Positions 27,109 through 35,562 of a stretch of 64,000 nt of DNA are shown here, piece after piece. The notes under the pieces were generated by a model. That model saw only the letters and a program-made list of their open reading frames with translations. It had not been told where the DNA came from and searched no databases. The DNA lies in contig CAJUOB010000004.1 in assembly GCA_910587915.1 (NCBI GenBank), forward strand, positions 130,543 to 194,542, in the 5' to 3' direction. Source of the stretch: an uncultured Muribaculaceae bacterium (lineage in GTDB: Bacteria > Bacteroidota > Bacteroidia > Bacteroidales > Muribaculaceae). A program made the position numbers and the translations under genes. How positions within the stretch are numbered: the stretch's first letter is position 1; every line of letters begins with the position of its first letter.

Positions 27109-27195
27109 CGGAAAGGCAGGGATTCGAACCCTGGGTACCCGCAAGGGTACAACGGTTTTCGAGACCGCCCCGATCGACCACTCCGGCACCTTTCC
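27109..27195 (-). tRNA. tRNA-Ser (anticodon CGA)
   Basis: 87 bases with the long variable arm of a class II tRNA. The acceptor stem is GGAAAGG/CCTTTCC with discriminator G, the D-arm GCCGGAGTGGTCGATCGGGGC, the anticodon loop CTCGAAA (anticodon CGA, reads UCG) and the T-arm GGTTCGAATCC. The 3' CCA is not encoded. Confidence 0.93.
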
Positions 27196-27338
27196 AATTG
27201 GTCTTATCTACATGCAAAAGAGCCCATCGGGCTGTTTGCGAGTGCAAAGTTAAGAAACATTTTTGGAATACACATAAAATGCACAATATTTTTTTGCAAT
27301 ATTTTTTCATCGCGACTCTATAATCGGATTCTTTTTGC

Positions 27339-27346
27339 TAATTTTG
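27339..27346 (+). promoter_or_regulatory. -7 promoter element TAATTTTG for pfkA
   Basis: TAnnTTTG element 25 bases before the pfkA ATG. No clean -33 TTTG was found. Confidence 0.6.
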
Positions 27347-27371
27347 CCAACCAAAACAAGTGTAGAAAACA

Positions 27372-28352
27372 ATGGCAGAAATCAAGTGTATTGGCATACT
27401 TACATCGGGCGGTGACGCTCCCGGCATGAACGCCGCAATCCGCGCCGTCACCCGCTCGGCAATTTTCAGTGGACTGAAAGTGAAAGGTATATACCGCGGC
27501 TATCGCGGTCTTATAGCCGACGACATCGTCGACTTCCGCACCCAGAACGTGTCGAACATCATCCAGCAAGGCGGCACAATCCTCAAGACAGCCCGCTGCA
27601 AGGAATTCCAGACTCCGGAAGGCCGCCAATTGGCCTACGACGTAATCAAACGTCACGAAATCGATGCACTCGTGGTGATCGGTGGCGACGGCTCACTCAC
27701 AGGTGCAAGAATATTTGCAAATGAATTCAACTTCCCTATAATCGGACTCCCCGGCACCATCGACAATGACCTCTATGGCACCGATACAACCATAGGCTAT
27801 GATACGGCGCTAAACACTATCATGGAATGCGTCGACAAAATACGCGACACAGCAACCTCGCACGAGCGCCTTTTCTTTATCGAAGTAATGGGTCGCGACG
27901 CAGGGTTCCTCGCCCTTAACGGTGCGATAGCATCGGGCGCCGAAGCCGCCATCATCCCCGAGATTTCAACAGAAGTCGACCAGTTGGCCGAACTCATCCA
28001 GAACGGATTCCGCAAGAGCAAAAACTCATCGATAGTACTCGTTGCAGAAAGCCCCGTTACGGGTGGAGCCATGGGCCTGGCAGAGCGTGTGAAGAACGAG
28101 TATCCAGGCTATGATGTCCGTGTGTCGATTCTCGGCCACCTGCAGCGAGGCGGATCGCCCACAGCCCACGACCGTATCCTTGCATCGCGCATGGGTGCAG
28201 CAGCCATCGACGCTCTGATGGAGGACCAGCGCAACGTGATGATCGGCATCAAGAACGATGAGATCGTGTACGTCCCCTTCTCCAAGGCCATCAAGAACGA
28301 CAAGCCGATCAACCGCGAACTCCTCAACACTCTGCGTCGCCTGTCGATCTAA
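27372..28352 (+). CDS. pfkA: ATP-dependent 6-phosphofructokinase
   Basis: 326 residues, the usual bacterial PfkA length. The ATP-binding GILTSGGDAPGMNAAIRA is at residues 8-25; GGDGSLTGA and the substrate/catalytic segment PGTIDNDLYGTDTTIGYDTA follow, with the catalytic Asp in TIDND. EVMGRDAGFLAL and GHLQRGGSPTAHDR complete the family pattern. Gly rather than Lys in the GGDGS segment is consistent with ATP, not pyrophosphate, as donor. It phosphorylates fructose-6-phosphate in glycolysis. The gene stands alone between its own promoter element and terminator. Confidence 0.96.
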   Translation: MAEIKCIGILTSGGDAPGMNAAIRAVTRSAIFSGLKVKGIYRGYRGLIADDIVDFRTQNVSNIIQQGGTILKTARCKEFQTPEGRQLAYDVIKRHEIDALVVIGGDGSLTGARIFANEFNFPIIGLPGTIDNDLYGTDTTIGYDTALNTIMECVDKIRDTATSHERLFFIEVMGRDAGFLALNGAIASGAEAAIIPEISTEVDQLAELIQNGFRKSKNSSIVLVAESPVTGGAMGLAERVKNEYPGYDVRVSILGHLQRGGSPTAHDRILASRMGAAAIDALMEDQRNVMIGIKNDEIVYVPFSKAIKNDKPINRELLNTLRRLSI

Positions 28353-28370
28353 CCAATCTAACGAATTAAC

Positions 28371-28409
28371 AACACCGCAGATGCACTACGCATCATGCGG
28401 TGTTTTTTT
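28371..28409 (+). terminator. Intrinsic terminator of pfkA
   Basis: AACACCGCA / TGCGGTGTT stem followed by T7. Confidence 0.88.
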
Positions 28410-28460
28410 GTCGCAAAAACAGGATTGCAAGCGTGTGAACACAAAAAAATTAGCCACAGA

Positions 28461-28493
28461 TTTGGTGCGACACGAAAAAATTCACTAACTTTG
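28461..28493 (+). promoter_or_regulatory. Promoter of tRNA-Pro
   Basis: TTTG (28461-28464), 21 bases, TAACTTTG (28486-28493), 16 bases before the mature tRNA 5' end. Confidence 0.75.
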
Positions 28494-28509
28494 CAGTCGC
28501 TTAGCCAAT

Positions 28510-28582
28510 CGGGGTGTAGCACAGTTGGCAGCGCGCCACGTTCGGGACGTGGAGGTCGGAAGTTCGAGTCTTCTCACCCCGA
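28510..28582 (+). tRNA. tRNA-Pro (anticodon CGG)
   Basis: CGGGGTG/CACCCCG acceptor stem, discriminator A, D-arm with AGTTGG, anticodon stem CCACG/CGTGG with loop TTCGGGA (anticodon CGG), T-loop TTCGAGT. CCA is not encoded. Confidence 0.93.
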
Positions 28583-28588
28583 CTCAGC

Positions 28589-28625
28589 AAATAGGCTTAA
28601 CTCAATGAGTTAAGCCTATTTTTTG
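28589..28625 (+). terminator. Intrinsic terminator of tRNA-Pro
   Basis: Perfect 15-base stem AATAGGCTTAACTCA / TGAGTTAAGCCTATT followed by T4. Confidence 0.9.
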
Positions 28626-28688
28626 CATTATCCGGAAAGGCATGTGACAAATCTTTCGCCCAAATCGCCATATTATAATGCACAATAT

Positions 28689-28719
28689 TTTGTTTTCCAA
28701 TGTTTTATTTATAAATTTG
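28689..28719 (+). promoter_or_regulatory. Promoter of the MntA/HepT pair
   Basis: TTTG (28689-28692), 19 bases, TAAATTTG (28712-28719); the ATG is 32 bases downstream. Confidence 0.72.
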
Positions 28720-28751
28720 CGAATAGATAGATAGAACGGAATCAAAATAAA

Positions 28752-29057
28752 ATGAAAATAATTGAAACAAATATCCATAAAATTATAGATCTATGCCGAC
28801 GGTTTCATGTACGTAGGCTTTGGGTTTTTGGTTCAATCCTGACTCCACGCTTTTCAGATCAAAGCGATATAGACTTATGTGTTGATTTTGATCGTAATCA
28901 AATAGAGCTCTACGATTACGCCAATAATTTTTTCGGATTCCTGTACGCCCTTGAGGAATTATTAGGTCGAAAAATCGATATTACTGAAGATAGTGCCGTG
29001 AGAAATCCATATTTTAGAGAAGAGCTCAACGAAACACGCAAACTAATCTATGGATAG
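28752..29057 (+). CDS. mntA: MntA-like minimal nucleotidyltransferase (antitoxin)
   Basis: 101 residues with the pol-beta nucleotidyltransferase signature: Gly27-Ser28 in VFGSIL, then Asp39 and Asp41 in SDIDLCVDF. In the studied MntA/HepT systems this protein AMPylates the HEPN toxin and silences it. The downstream gene overlaps by eight bases. Both genes are much richer in A+T than the neighbours and use different codons, which suggests horizontal transfer. They sit directly after a tRNA gene, a common site for acquired DNA. Confidence 0.85.
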   Translation: MKIIETNIHKIIDLCRRFHVRRLWVFGSILTPRFSDQSDIDLCVDFDRNQIELYDYANNFFGFLYALEELLGRKIDITEDSAVRNPYFREELNETRKLIYG

Positions 29058-29418
29058 AAAAGTTCTAAAATATCTGAACGACATACTCGACTCTATAAAC
29101 GAGATTGAGTCATATTTCAAAGACTCTCCTCGACGGTTTGATGAATATCGAAGCAATCAGATGATGCGAAGAGCTATACAGATGAATATAGCAATCATTG
29201 GCGAGGCTACAAACCAAATATTAAGAATATGTCCCGTAATTGAAATCTCAAATGCAAGGAAAATTGTCGACACACGCAATTTTGTCATACATGGATATGA
29301 CAGTGTAAGCGATGAAATGATCTGGGCAATTGTAATAAATCACATTCCACTATTAAAAAAAGAGATTTCTTCCCTATTATCCAATCCTGGGCTTACAACA
29401 GAATTCAATCAGCAATAA
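29050..29418 (+). CDS. hepT: HepT-like HEPN ribonuclease toxin (DUF86)
   Basis: 122 residues, all-helical HEPN fold. The RX4HXY motif is complete: Arg76, His81 and Tyr83 in RNFVIHGYD. Arg and His form the RNase site in the family, and the Tyr is the residue modified by MntA. IAIIGEATNQIL is the conserved DUF86 helix. With the preceding gene it forms a type VII toxin-antitoxin pair that may also limit phage or plasmids (family knowledge). No terminator was recognised downstream. Confidence 0.85.
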   Translation: MDRKVLKYLNDILDSINEIESYFKDSPRRFDEYRSNQMMRRAIQMNIAIIGEATNQILRICPVIEISNARKIVDTRNFVIHGYDSVSDEMIWAIVINHIPLLKKEISSLLSNPGLTTEFNQQ

Positions 29419-29722
29419 ACAATTAGTGGCACAAACCAATAGAAAGAATAGAAAGCACTATCATTCCCCTAAATAGCCTATAGCTCACACTCGAATCGCT
29501 ACTCAATAACCATTCCTGCGAATTTACTGAATGTCGGATATTATGTGGCTAAAATAGTAGTCTTATAATAGAGCTGCCCACGCAGCCCATCATATGCATG
29601 AAGCCACATAGAGAAATCCCTATTTTTACATATTCTTGAGCGGTTTCGCCCTAAGGCAGATGCATACGGAAGAAAAAACAGACAAAAAAAGAAGAATGAC
29701 AGAATGTTTTAGGCCTTGATTT
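29419..29722. other. Gene-free A+T-rich stretch
   Basis: About 300 bases downstream of hepT with no convincing coding frame, RNA gene or repeat on either strand; it looks like spacer left around the acquired pair. Confidence 0.6.
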
Positions 29723-29753
29723 TTTGCCAATTGAAAAATTATTTCTAATTTTG
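29723..29753 (+). promoter_or_regulatory. Promoter of rpsU
   Basis: TTTG (29723-29726), 19 bases, TAATTTTG (29746-29753), 43 bases before the rpsU start. Confidence 0.78.
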
Positions 29754-29795
29754 CCGCGCTAAAGTGAACGCAAATTCAAAACTCACCATTAAAAT

Positions 29796-29987
29796 ATGAT
29801 CATCGTACAAGTAAAAGAAGGCGAACTCATCGAAAGAGCGCTTAAGAAATTCAAACGTAAATTTGAAAAAACCGGCATCGTAAAAGAACTGCGCCGCCGT
29901 CAGGCTTTCCAGAAGCCTTCCGTCACCAACCGCAAGAAGATGATGAAGGCCGTATACGTGCAGCAGCTCCGCGCCGTAGAAGATTAA
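29796..29987 (+). CDS. rpsU: 30S ribosomal protein S21
   Basis: 63 residues, typical for Bacteroidetes S21. The protein is very basic and begins MIIVQVKEGELIERALKKF, followed by RRRQAFQKPSVTNRKK, the S21 signature. S21 sits near the anti-Shine-Dalgarno region of 16S rRNA and aids initiation; in Bacteroidetes S21 helps hide that region, in line with the lack of Shine-Dalgarno sequences in this window (family knowledge). A short hairpin lies 14 bases after the stop. Confidence 0.95.
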   Translation: MIIVQVKEGELIERALKKFKRKFEKTGIVKELRRRQAFQKPSVTNRKKMMKAVYVQQLRAVED

Positions 29988-30001
29988 GCCCCTTCTTTAC
30001 A

Positions 30002-30016
30002 AGCGCCTCAGGCGCT
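30002..30016. repeat. Three-base-loop palindrome AGCGCC-TCA-GGCGCT
   Basis: Perfect 6-base stem with loop TCA, 14 bases after the rpsU stop; no U-run follows. Confidence 0.7.
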
Positions 30017-30222
30017 GACATTTCAACGACATACAGTTTTCGTGATTCGTGCCACAAGGTCTACGGATTGCGAAAATTGTTGTATACATACTCTACTCTT
30101 CTGCATTTACCGCACCCATGCGCGATGCCCGATTCCCCCGACGGCTTAATCCCGAACAAGTTCGAGCCACAGAACGTTCATAGTATATATCCTCAGATTG
30201 TAATCTAAAAAAACTATATATT

Positions 30223-30474
30223 ATGAGTTTCATTTGGTTCATTATCATCGGTCTATTAGCCGGTTTCATAGCCGGCAAGCTCATGCGTGGCGGCGGCTTC
30301 GGCTGGATTGTCAATCTTATTGTCGGTGTGCTCGGCGGCGTTCTTGGCGGCTGGGTATTCAGCCTGTTCGGCCTCGGCTCCTCAAGCATAATCGGAAGTC
30401 TTATCACTTCTGTCGTAGGTGCATGCCTATTACTGTGGATTGTAGGCATTATAAGCCGCAACTCCCATGGCTAA
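30223..30474 (+). CDS. GlsB/YeaQ/YmgE family membrane protein
   Basis: 83 residues with three membrane segments rich in glycine: FIWFIIIGLLAGFIAGKLMR, then GGGFGWIVNLIVGVLGGVLGG and a C-terminal helix with LLLWIVGII. The GLLAGFIAGKLMRGGG motif is the transglycosylase-associated/GlsB family pattern. Members are stress-induced inner-membrane proteins of unknown biochemical role. A strong terminator follows. Confidence 0.88.
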   Translation: MSFIWFIIIGLLAGFIAGKLMRGGGFGWIVNLIVGVLGGVLGGWVFSLFGLGSSSIIGSLITSVVGACLLLWIVGIISRNSHG

Positions 30475-30491
30475 CACCATAGACAAATTGA

Positions 30492-30529
30492 ACAAAGCGC
30501 GCCCGGAAAATCTTCCGGGCGCGCTTTGT
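30492..30529. terminator. Bidirectional terminator
   Basis: AAAGCGCGCCCGGAA / TTCCGGGCGCGCTTT, a perfect 15-base stem flanked by A and T; serves the GlsB-like gene and the convergent GH13 gene. Confidence 0.9.
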
Positions 30530-30547
30530 TTTGTAGATTCTAAAAAA

Positions 30548-33325
30548 TCAGCGGAGAGAAACCTTGGTAGAAATACCGTCGACAGTGACGATATATATAC
30601 CCACTGGAAGGTCCGACAGCGGCATCGGACGGCCCGTAAGGTCGTGAACCACAGCGTGCTCATACTCACCTTCTATGATTATACGGCCACCTTCGCCTCG
30701 GATGGTCACGCCACTACCAATCAGAGCATCATCTATACCACTGGTAATGTTGTCGGTTGTATACACGGCAAAACAATTCGGCGGAACCGTCACCACAAGA
30801 TTACGCTTCGGCTTGGATATTTCAGGCTCAAAACCGGGAGATGCAAAATGCAGACGCACATTATCCACGCCAACCTTCGGAGAATACAATTGGACTTCCT
30901 TGGCATCGCCATCCGTGGCAGGATTGATAAAAGCAAGAATCTCCTTGTCGCCATTTGTGATGCGGATAGTACGCACTGTGCTAAAATTGTCAGGGAATGT
31001 GGGGGTAAATGTAGCTTCCGGACCAAAGAGCTCCGGATAGTCGCGACGCAGACCTATCATAGCGGCATATGTGCGCATCAGATATTCGCGGTCTGGATCA
31101 TTGAGCCAGTTCCAGTCTACAATCTTCGGATCGGTATTGTTTCCTCCATCGGCATTCTTTGTCGTCTGACTGTTGCCAAGCTCGCCGAACTGCCATATCA
31201 TCTTCGGCCCGGGAGTGAGGAGCATCTGCACTGCAAGCGAGCCAAGACGCCGGTAGCTGTCGAGACTTTCACCCTTGACAGCATCCACACCATAGGCAGC
31301 ATTCTTGAATGCCATGCGCTGCTCATCGTGGCTCTCGGCATAGGATACGGTCGAATATGCCGGACGGCCACCGTCGGCAGTAGAAAGGAAGCGTTTCAGA
31401 TCGCAGTCCGACTGGTATCCCATCGTATACTGGCACGATGAATTGTTGATATTGGCCCACTGAAGCTGGCCATCCTCTCCAAGCTCGATTTCTTCCTGAG
31501 CGCCCGCAAGGTCCTCGTTGATATGTATACCATTGGGCTTAATCGATTTGATAACCTGATGCAAACGCTTCATACGGTCGACGCGACTTTTGTTGTACTG
31601 ATTTGTTCCACCGGCGGCCGCATAACTGTCGTTGTCACCAAGACCCTTCACCAGGTCGAATCGGAAACCGTCGACATTGTAAGCCTCAAGCCAATACTTG
31701 AGAGCATCTGTCCACTGCTGCTGAACCAAAGCATTGCCCTGATTCCAGTCGTTGAGCACACTGAATTCGTGCGGTGCGGTCTTGTTGTAGAATGGATTGG
31801 CTCCGACAGCATACATCATATACCACGGATGCAAACCGTCGCTCTGGTTGAACACAATGTCGAGGATCACGGCGATTCCCTGGCGATGGCATTCGTCGAT
31901 AAAATCCTTGTAATCGGTCGGCGAACCGTAAGCCTTGTCTGGAGCCATATAGAAATTAGTGTTGTAGCCCCATGAGTTATTACCGTTGAACTCCATTATA
32001 GGCATAAGCTCGACCGCATTCACTCCCAAAGATTTGAGGTACGGAATCTTTGCAATAGCATCGCGGACAGTACCATTTCCCTCGGCCACACCGTTACTTC
32101 CGGTGAAATCACGGAATAGCAGTTCATATATGACAAGATTCTTATGGTCGGGAATTTCGAACGAAGCAAAGTCGTAATCATCGATATCGCCGCGATACAC
32201 AGCCAGCATCACACCCGACACTTTATCGACAGGATACTGCGGCATATCGGGCCATACCGACGGATTGATATAGCTGTCGTTGTAGCAATCAAGGATTAGG
32301 TGTGCATAGGGATCGGCCACACGGTAGCGGTTGTCGACGACATAATAATATGGGTACCATTGGTCATCGGCAAGGCCCGACACTGTGGTCCAGAAATAGG
32401 TATTACCCTCATACTCACAACGCTTCATCTGGTTGCGCTCATAGAAACCATAATCATCCCACGATGGCACGAGCATCACAGAGCTTTTGCCCGGGGCAGC
32501 GAGACAGAACGTCACAGTACCGTCGGCATTCTTCACAGCTCCCATACGAGGCACACCGCCGGGATAAGGAGCTTCTTCAGACTTTCCGGGATATACTATA
32601 TTTATAGACTTCGTACGCGTCTCGCCTCCAGCCACCGCGGTTGCCGTCACATCGTAGTCGCCCGAAGTGGAGAATGTGTATTCAGCGGCAAGTGTTTTCG
32701 AAGCCTTGACCGACGCTATAGATGCACCAGCCACAGCAATATCGAGGTCGGCATCGACAGTCGACGTCACCGTGAATTTCACAGTAGTGGCCGCAGAGAG
32801 AATATTACTTTCTGCATCGCTGTTGAATTCGATCTGGAAGCCCGAAGCCACCACAGGCACACGGATATCCGCGCCATCGGAAGTTTTGCCCTCGCGGCCG
32901 CCATCGGCCGTACGGAACACCACCACAATTTCCTTCACAGTCTCATCCTCGTCGGTAATTCCGAAATAGGTGCGAATGTCGCCGATGGCAAGTTCATAGA
33001 TATTTGTCGAAACTCGTGTCAGACGGTTTTTCGCCGTATTGGCCACCTGACTGTTGCCGGCCTCAGGCCATGGAGTGACCACATGGCGCCAATCGCCGGG
33101 GCCTGTGCTCTCCGATGTAATCACACCGATATGGGCGTACACATCGAAGCCTGTGGCGAGATTCAGCAGTCCCTGATTGCCAAGGGGCGAGGCGGCATCA
33201 TAGGTCAACACCACATTCCGACTCGACTCCTGCAGAGGCGACGGTGTGGTCGTGACAATCTGGGCTCCGGCCGGCCACACGGACAGCAGAAGCATCGCGA
33301 CGAACGCAAAGTAAAAGTTTTTCAT
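30548..33325 (-). CDS. Secreted alpha-amylase family protein (GH13) with type IX-like sorting domain
   Basis: 925 residues. A signal peptide (FYFAFVAMLLLSVWPAGA) is followed by N-terminal beta domains (about 25-250; carbohydrate-binding type), a GH13 N-terminal early-set domain (about 255-370) and the catalytic barrel (about 385-760). Catalytic residues are Asp557 in GFRFDLVKG, Glu604 in INEDL and Asp667 in ESHDEQR, all present. The C-terminus has an amylase beta domain and a final domain ending VGIYIVTVDGISTKVSLR, like type IX secretion tails. It would cut alpha-1,4-glucan such as starch outside the cell. No SusC/SusD genes lie next to it. Confidence 0.9.
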   Translation of the reverse strand: MKNFYFAFVAMLLLSVWPAGAQIVTTTPSPLQESSRNVVLTYDAASPLGNQGLLNLATGFDVYAHIGVITSESTGPGDWRHVVTPWPEAGNSQVANTAKNRLTRVSTNIYELAIGDIRTYFGITDEDETVKEIVVVFRTADGGREGKTSDGADIRVPVVASGFQIEFNSDAESNILSAATTVKFTVTSTVDADLDIAVAGASIASVKASKTLAAEYTFSTSGDYDVTATAVAGGETRTKSINIVYPGKSEEAPYPGGVPRMGAVKNADGTVTFCLAAPGKSSVMLVPSWDDYGFYERNQMKRCEYEGNTYFWTTVSGLADDQWYPYYYVVDNRYRVADPYAHLILDCYNDSYINPSVWPDMPQYPVDKVSGVMLAVYRGDIDDYDFASFEIPDHKNLVIYELLFRDFTGSNGVAEGNGTVRDAIAKIPYLKSLGVNAVELMPIMEFNGNNSWGYNTNFYMAPDKAYGSPTDYKDFIDECHRQGIAVILDIVFNQSDGLHPWYMMYAVGANPFYNKTAPHEFSVLNDWNQGNALVQQQWTDALKYWLEAYNVDGFRFDLVKGLGDNDSYAAAGGTNQYNKSRVDRMKRLHQVIKSIKPNGIHINEDLAGAQEEIELGEDGQLQWANINNSSCQYTMGYQSDCDLKRFLSTADGGRPAYSTVSYAESHDEQRMAFKNAAYGVDAVKGESLDSYRRLGSLAVQMLLTPGPKMIWQFGELGNSQTTKNADGGNNTDPKIVDWNWLNDPDREYLMRTYAAMIGLRRDYPELFGPEATFTPTFPDNFSTVRTIRITNGDKEILAFINPATDGDAKEVQLYSPKVGVDNVRLHFASPGFEPEISKPKRNLVVTVPPNCFAVYTTDNITSGIDDALIGSGVTIRGEGGRIIIEGEYEHAVVHDLTGRPMPLSDLPVGIYIVTVDGISTKVSLR

Positions 33326-33368
33326 TAATGGTAAAACGCTGTAAGTAAGTATATAATTATTTATTCAC

Positions 33369-33383
33369 ATGCTCCGCGAGCAT
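33369..33383. repeat. Three-base-loop palindrome ATGCTC-CGC-GAGCAT
   Basis: Perfect 6-base stem in the leader of the GH13 gene, 44 bases before its ATG. Confidence 0.7.
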
Positions 33384-33393
33384 TTCAATGCCA

Positions 33394-33424
33394 CAAAAAT
33401 AACAAATAAACCACATAAACCCAA
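33394..33424 (-). promoter_or_regulatory. Promoter of the GH13 gene
   Basis: On the minus strand TTG (33424-33422), 20 bases, TATTTTTG (33401-33394), giving a leader of about 65 bases. Confidence 0.6.
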
Positions 33425-33515
33425 TAACATGCCAAAAAAATTAGCATCACCAACCATTAGCGAACTTAACACGGCGCCGAATTGTTATAAAATCAAAATT
33501 TACAAACTTTTAAAC

Positions 33516-33523
33516 TACATTTG
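33516..33523 (+). promoter_or_regulatory. Possible -7 element TACATTTG
   Basis: TAnnTTTG ending two bases before the HdeD-like ATG. If used, the message is leaderless; no -33 element is clear. Confidence 0.4.
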
Positions 33524-33525
33524 AA

Positions 33526-34077
33526 ATGAAATCTATCAAACTGAACACAATCGGACAGACCCGCTGGTGGTGGGTTGTGCTTCTGGTGGGCATATTGCTT
33601 GTACTCGGTGGCTTTGCATATTGGTTCTGGCCCGAGATGGGCTATGCCGTCGCCTCGCAGATTTTTGGCTGGCTGCTCGTACTCGCCGGTGTAGTGCAGC
33701 TATGTGTGGCTGCCGGGCCCGACCGTCCCAAAGGCTGGGGCTGGTGGATTGCCGGAGGTGTTATCGACATGTTCATTGGCTTCATGCTGGTGCGCAGTGT
33801 CATACTTTCCGAAATGGTATTCCCCTATTTCCTTGCCATTATCTTCATTTTCTGGGGCATTGAGGCATTCATAGCCGCAGGCACCGGACGCCGCGCCCGA
33901 TACTGGTGGCTTGGCATCGTCAATGGCATACTCCTCTGCCTCATCGGCTTCTTCTTCCTCGAAGCAGGTTGGGTGAGCGACATGATGATGGTATCGTTCC
34001 TCACCTCGATAGCATTCATCTACTGGGGTTTCACCATCGCAATCGCTTCCTATGAAATGAAGCCCATCAAGGAATAA
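33526..34077 (+). CDS. HdeD/DUF308 family membrane protein
   Basis: 183 residues with six short hydrophobic helices in three similar pairs. Repeated Trp/Gly motifs such as ILLVLGGFAYWFWP, GGVIDMFIGFMLV and IIFIFWGIEAFIAAGTGR are the DUF308 repeat pattern of HdeD-type acid-resistance proteins. Located in the inner membrane. Function in Bacteroidetes is not established. A terminator follows at once. Confidence 0.8.
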   Translation: MKSIKLNTIGQTRWWWVVLLVGILLVLGGFAYWFWPEMGYAVASQIFGWLLVLAGVVQLCVAAGPDRPKGWGWWIAGGVIDMFIGFMLVRSVILSEMVFPYFLAIIFIFWGIEAFIAAGTGRRARYWWLGIVNGILLCLIGFFFLEAGWVSDMMMVSFLTSIAFIYWGFTIAIASYEMKPIKE

Positions 34078-34104
34078 GCAAAAACACATATCTCGACTCT
34101 TGTG

Positions 34105-34138
34105 AAAGCCGGAGCGCCACATGGCGTCCCGGCTTTTA
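34105..34138 (+). terminator. Hairpin terminator after HdeD-like gene
   Basis: AAAGCCGG / CCGGCTTT outer stem with an inner GCGCCA/TGGCGT stem, followed by TTTA. Confidence 0.75.
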
Positions 34139-34207
34139 CATACATTAAAAATACTTAAAAAGAGAGCTTTAATCATCTTTTTCAACTCAAAATCCGGCTT
34201 TATGACA

Positions 34208-34215
34208 TATCTTTG
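34208..34215 (+). promoter_or_regulatory. -7 promoter element TATCTTTG
   Basis: Perfect element about 120 bases before the ATG at 34336; it excludes the longer frame opening at 34213. Confidence 0.62.
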
Positions 34216-34335
34216 TTAAACCTTGCCGCAGAATCGGCATCTAAATTAATGTACGCGCGCCAAACAAGGTTTTTATCGGACCACAAGCGCACAAAAAACA
34301 TCCGACAAACGTTATTACTTCATAAAGCTACGAAC

Positions 34336-35514
34336 ATGAAAAAGGTCACCCGAATTTTCTCCGTCCTGACAGCGCTGACGTGCCTTCTGGTATCGTCGCC
34401 AAATATCGCGGCTCAGGATTACGACGATGATCTGTACTATTCTCCCTCCAAAGCAAAAAAGGAGGAAGCCAAGCGCCTTAAAGCCGCTGCTGAAAAGCAG
34501 AAACAGCTCCAGGCAAGCAGAACCTACGACTACGGACAACCGACCGACTATGCAGGTTCCGACTCTTACAACGTGTCGAGTTCCAAACCTTTGGAAATCG
34601 ATGTAGATACCTATAACCGCCGAGGCTCATACTCGCCCGAAAACGCAACCCAAAGCGAGGTCGAGACCGACGAATTCGCCAACACTCGCCGCATAGAGCG
34701 CTTCCATAACAGCGACATAGTGGTAGAATCGGGCGACACCGACCTGATGCAGTACTACTATTCGCAGCCTTCGCCTCAGGACGTGAATATCTACGTGATA
34801 AACAGCATCAACCCATGGGACAATTGGGCATGGAACTACCGCCCGTCATGGCGATGGCGCTTCGGCAGTCCCTACTGGAGTTTCGGCTGGGGATACGATC
34901 CTTGGTTCGACTGGTCGTGGGGATACGACCCATTCTGGGGCCCCTCCTGGGGTTGGAACTGGGGTTGGTCATGGGGCGCTCCCTCATGGGGATGGGGCTG
35001 TGGCTGGCATCCCGGATGGGGACCGGTAGCACCGCCTCCCGGTGGTGGCGGTCATTGGGGATACAACCGCCCCGGAGCAAACCGTCCGCACGCACCGTCC
35101 TACGGCAATGGCATGGGTGGCAGCCGTCCTCACTCCCCCTCGTATGGCAATGCCACCCGTCCTGGCGGTTCAAGCCGTCCAGGCAATATGGGCCGTCCAT
35201 CGTATGGCCAGCAGGGATCTGCTCCTGCAGGCGTACGTCCGTCGCAGGGCAACCAAGGCAACCACAACGGAAACTACGCTCCGTCGAACAACAGCCGCCG
35301 CGGACGCAACAACAATAACAACAGCAACGCAACACGTCAGAACTCAAACCGCAACAACAATAACAATTCATACAACAACTCCAACCGCAACTACAACAAC
35401 GGCAGCTCCTTCTCTCGTCCCGGCAACTCCGGACGCAGCGGCGGCAGCTTCGGCGGTGGCGGTAGTTTTGGTGGCGGTGGCGGCGGTGGCGCCTCGCGAG
35501 GCCGCGGCCGTTAA
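34336..35514 (+). CDS. Secreted low-complexity Trp/Gly- and Asn/Gly-rich protein
   Basis: 392 residues from the ATG at 34336, just before a signal peptide (VTRIFSVLTALTCLLVSSPNIAAQ). Residues 30-160 are charged and partly coiled (SKAKKEEAKRLKAAAEKQKQ). Residues about 165-235 are extremely rich in Trp, Gly, Pro and Phe (WGYDPWFDWSWGYDPFWGPS). The rest is Asn, Gly, Arg and Ser repeats, ending in a poly-Gly/RGRGR tail. No enzyme domain is visible. It is probably an envelope or surface structural protein. It lies 48 bases upstream of the OmpP1/FadL gene and may be cotranscribed with it. Confidence 0.75.
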   Translation: MKKVTRIFSVLTALTCLLVSSPNIAAQDYDDDLYYSPSKAKKEEAKRLKAAAEKQKQLQASRTYDYGQPTDYAGSDSYNVSSSKPLEIDVDTYNRRGSYSPENATQSEVETDEFANTRRIERFHNSDIVVESGDTDLMQYYYSQPSPQDVNIYVINSINPWDNWAWNYRPSWRWRFGSPYWSFGWGYDPWFDWSWGYDPFWGPSWGWNWGWSWGAPSWGWGCGWHPGWGPVAPPPGGGGHWGYNRPGANRPHAPSYGNGMGGSRPHSPSYGNATRPGGSSRPGNMGRPSYGQQGSAPAGVRPSQGNQGNHNGNYAPSNNSRRGRNNNNNSNATRQNSNRNNNNNSYNNSNRNYNNGSSFSRPGNSGRSGGSFGGGGSFGGGGGGGASRGRGR

Positions 35515-35562
35515 TCCGGACATCTCTCCTCTGATTCTATCCACGTATTCAACTATATCGAC

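Noticed and set aside
29419..29722. Small genes between hepT and rpsU
   Set aside because: Frames are short, without promoter or signal features, and the stretch is plain A+T-rich spacer.
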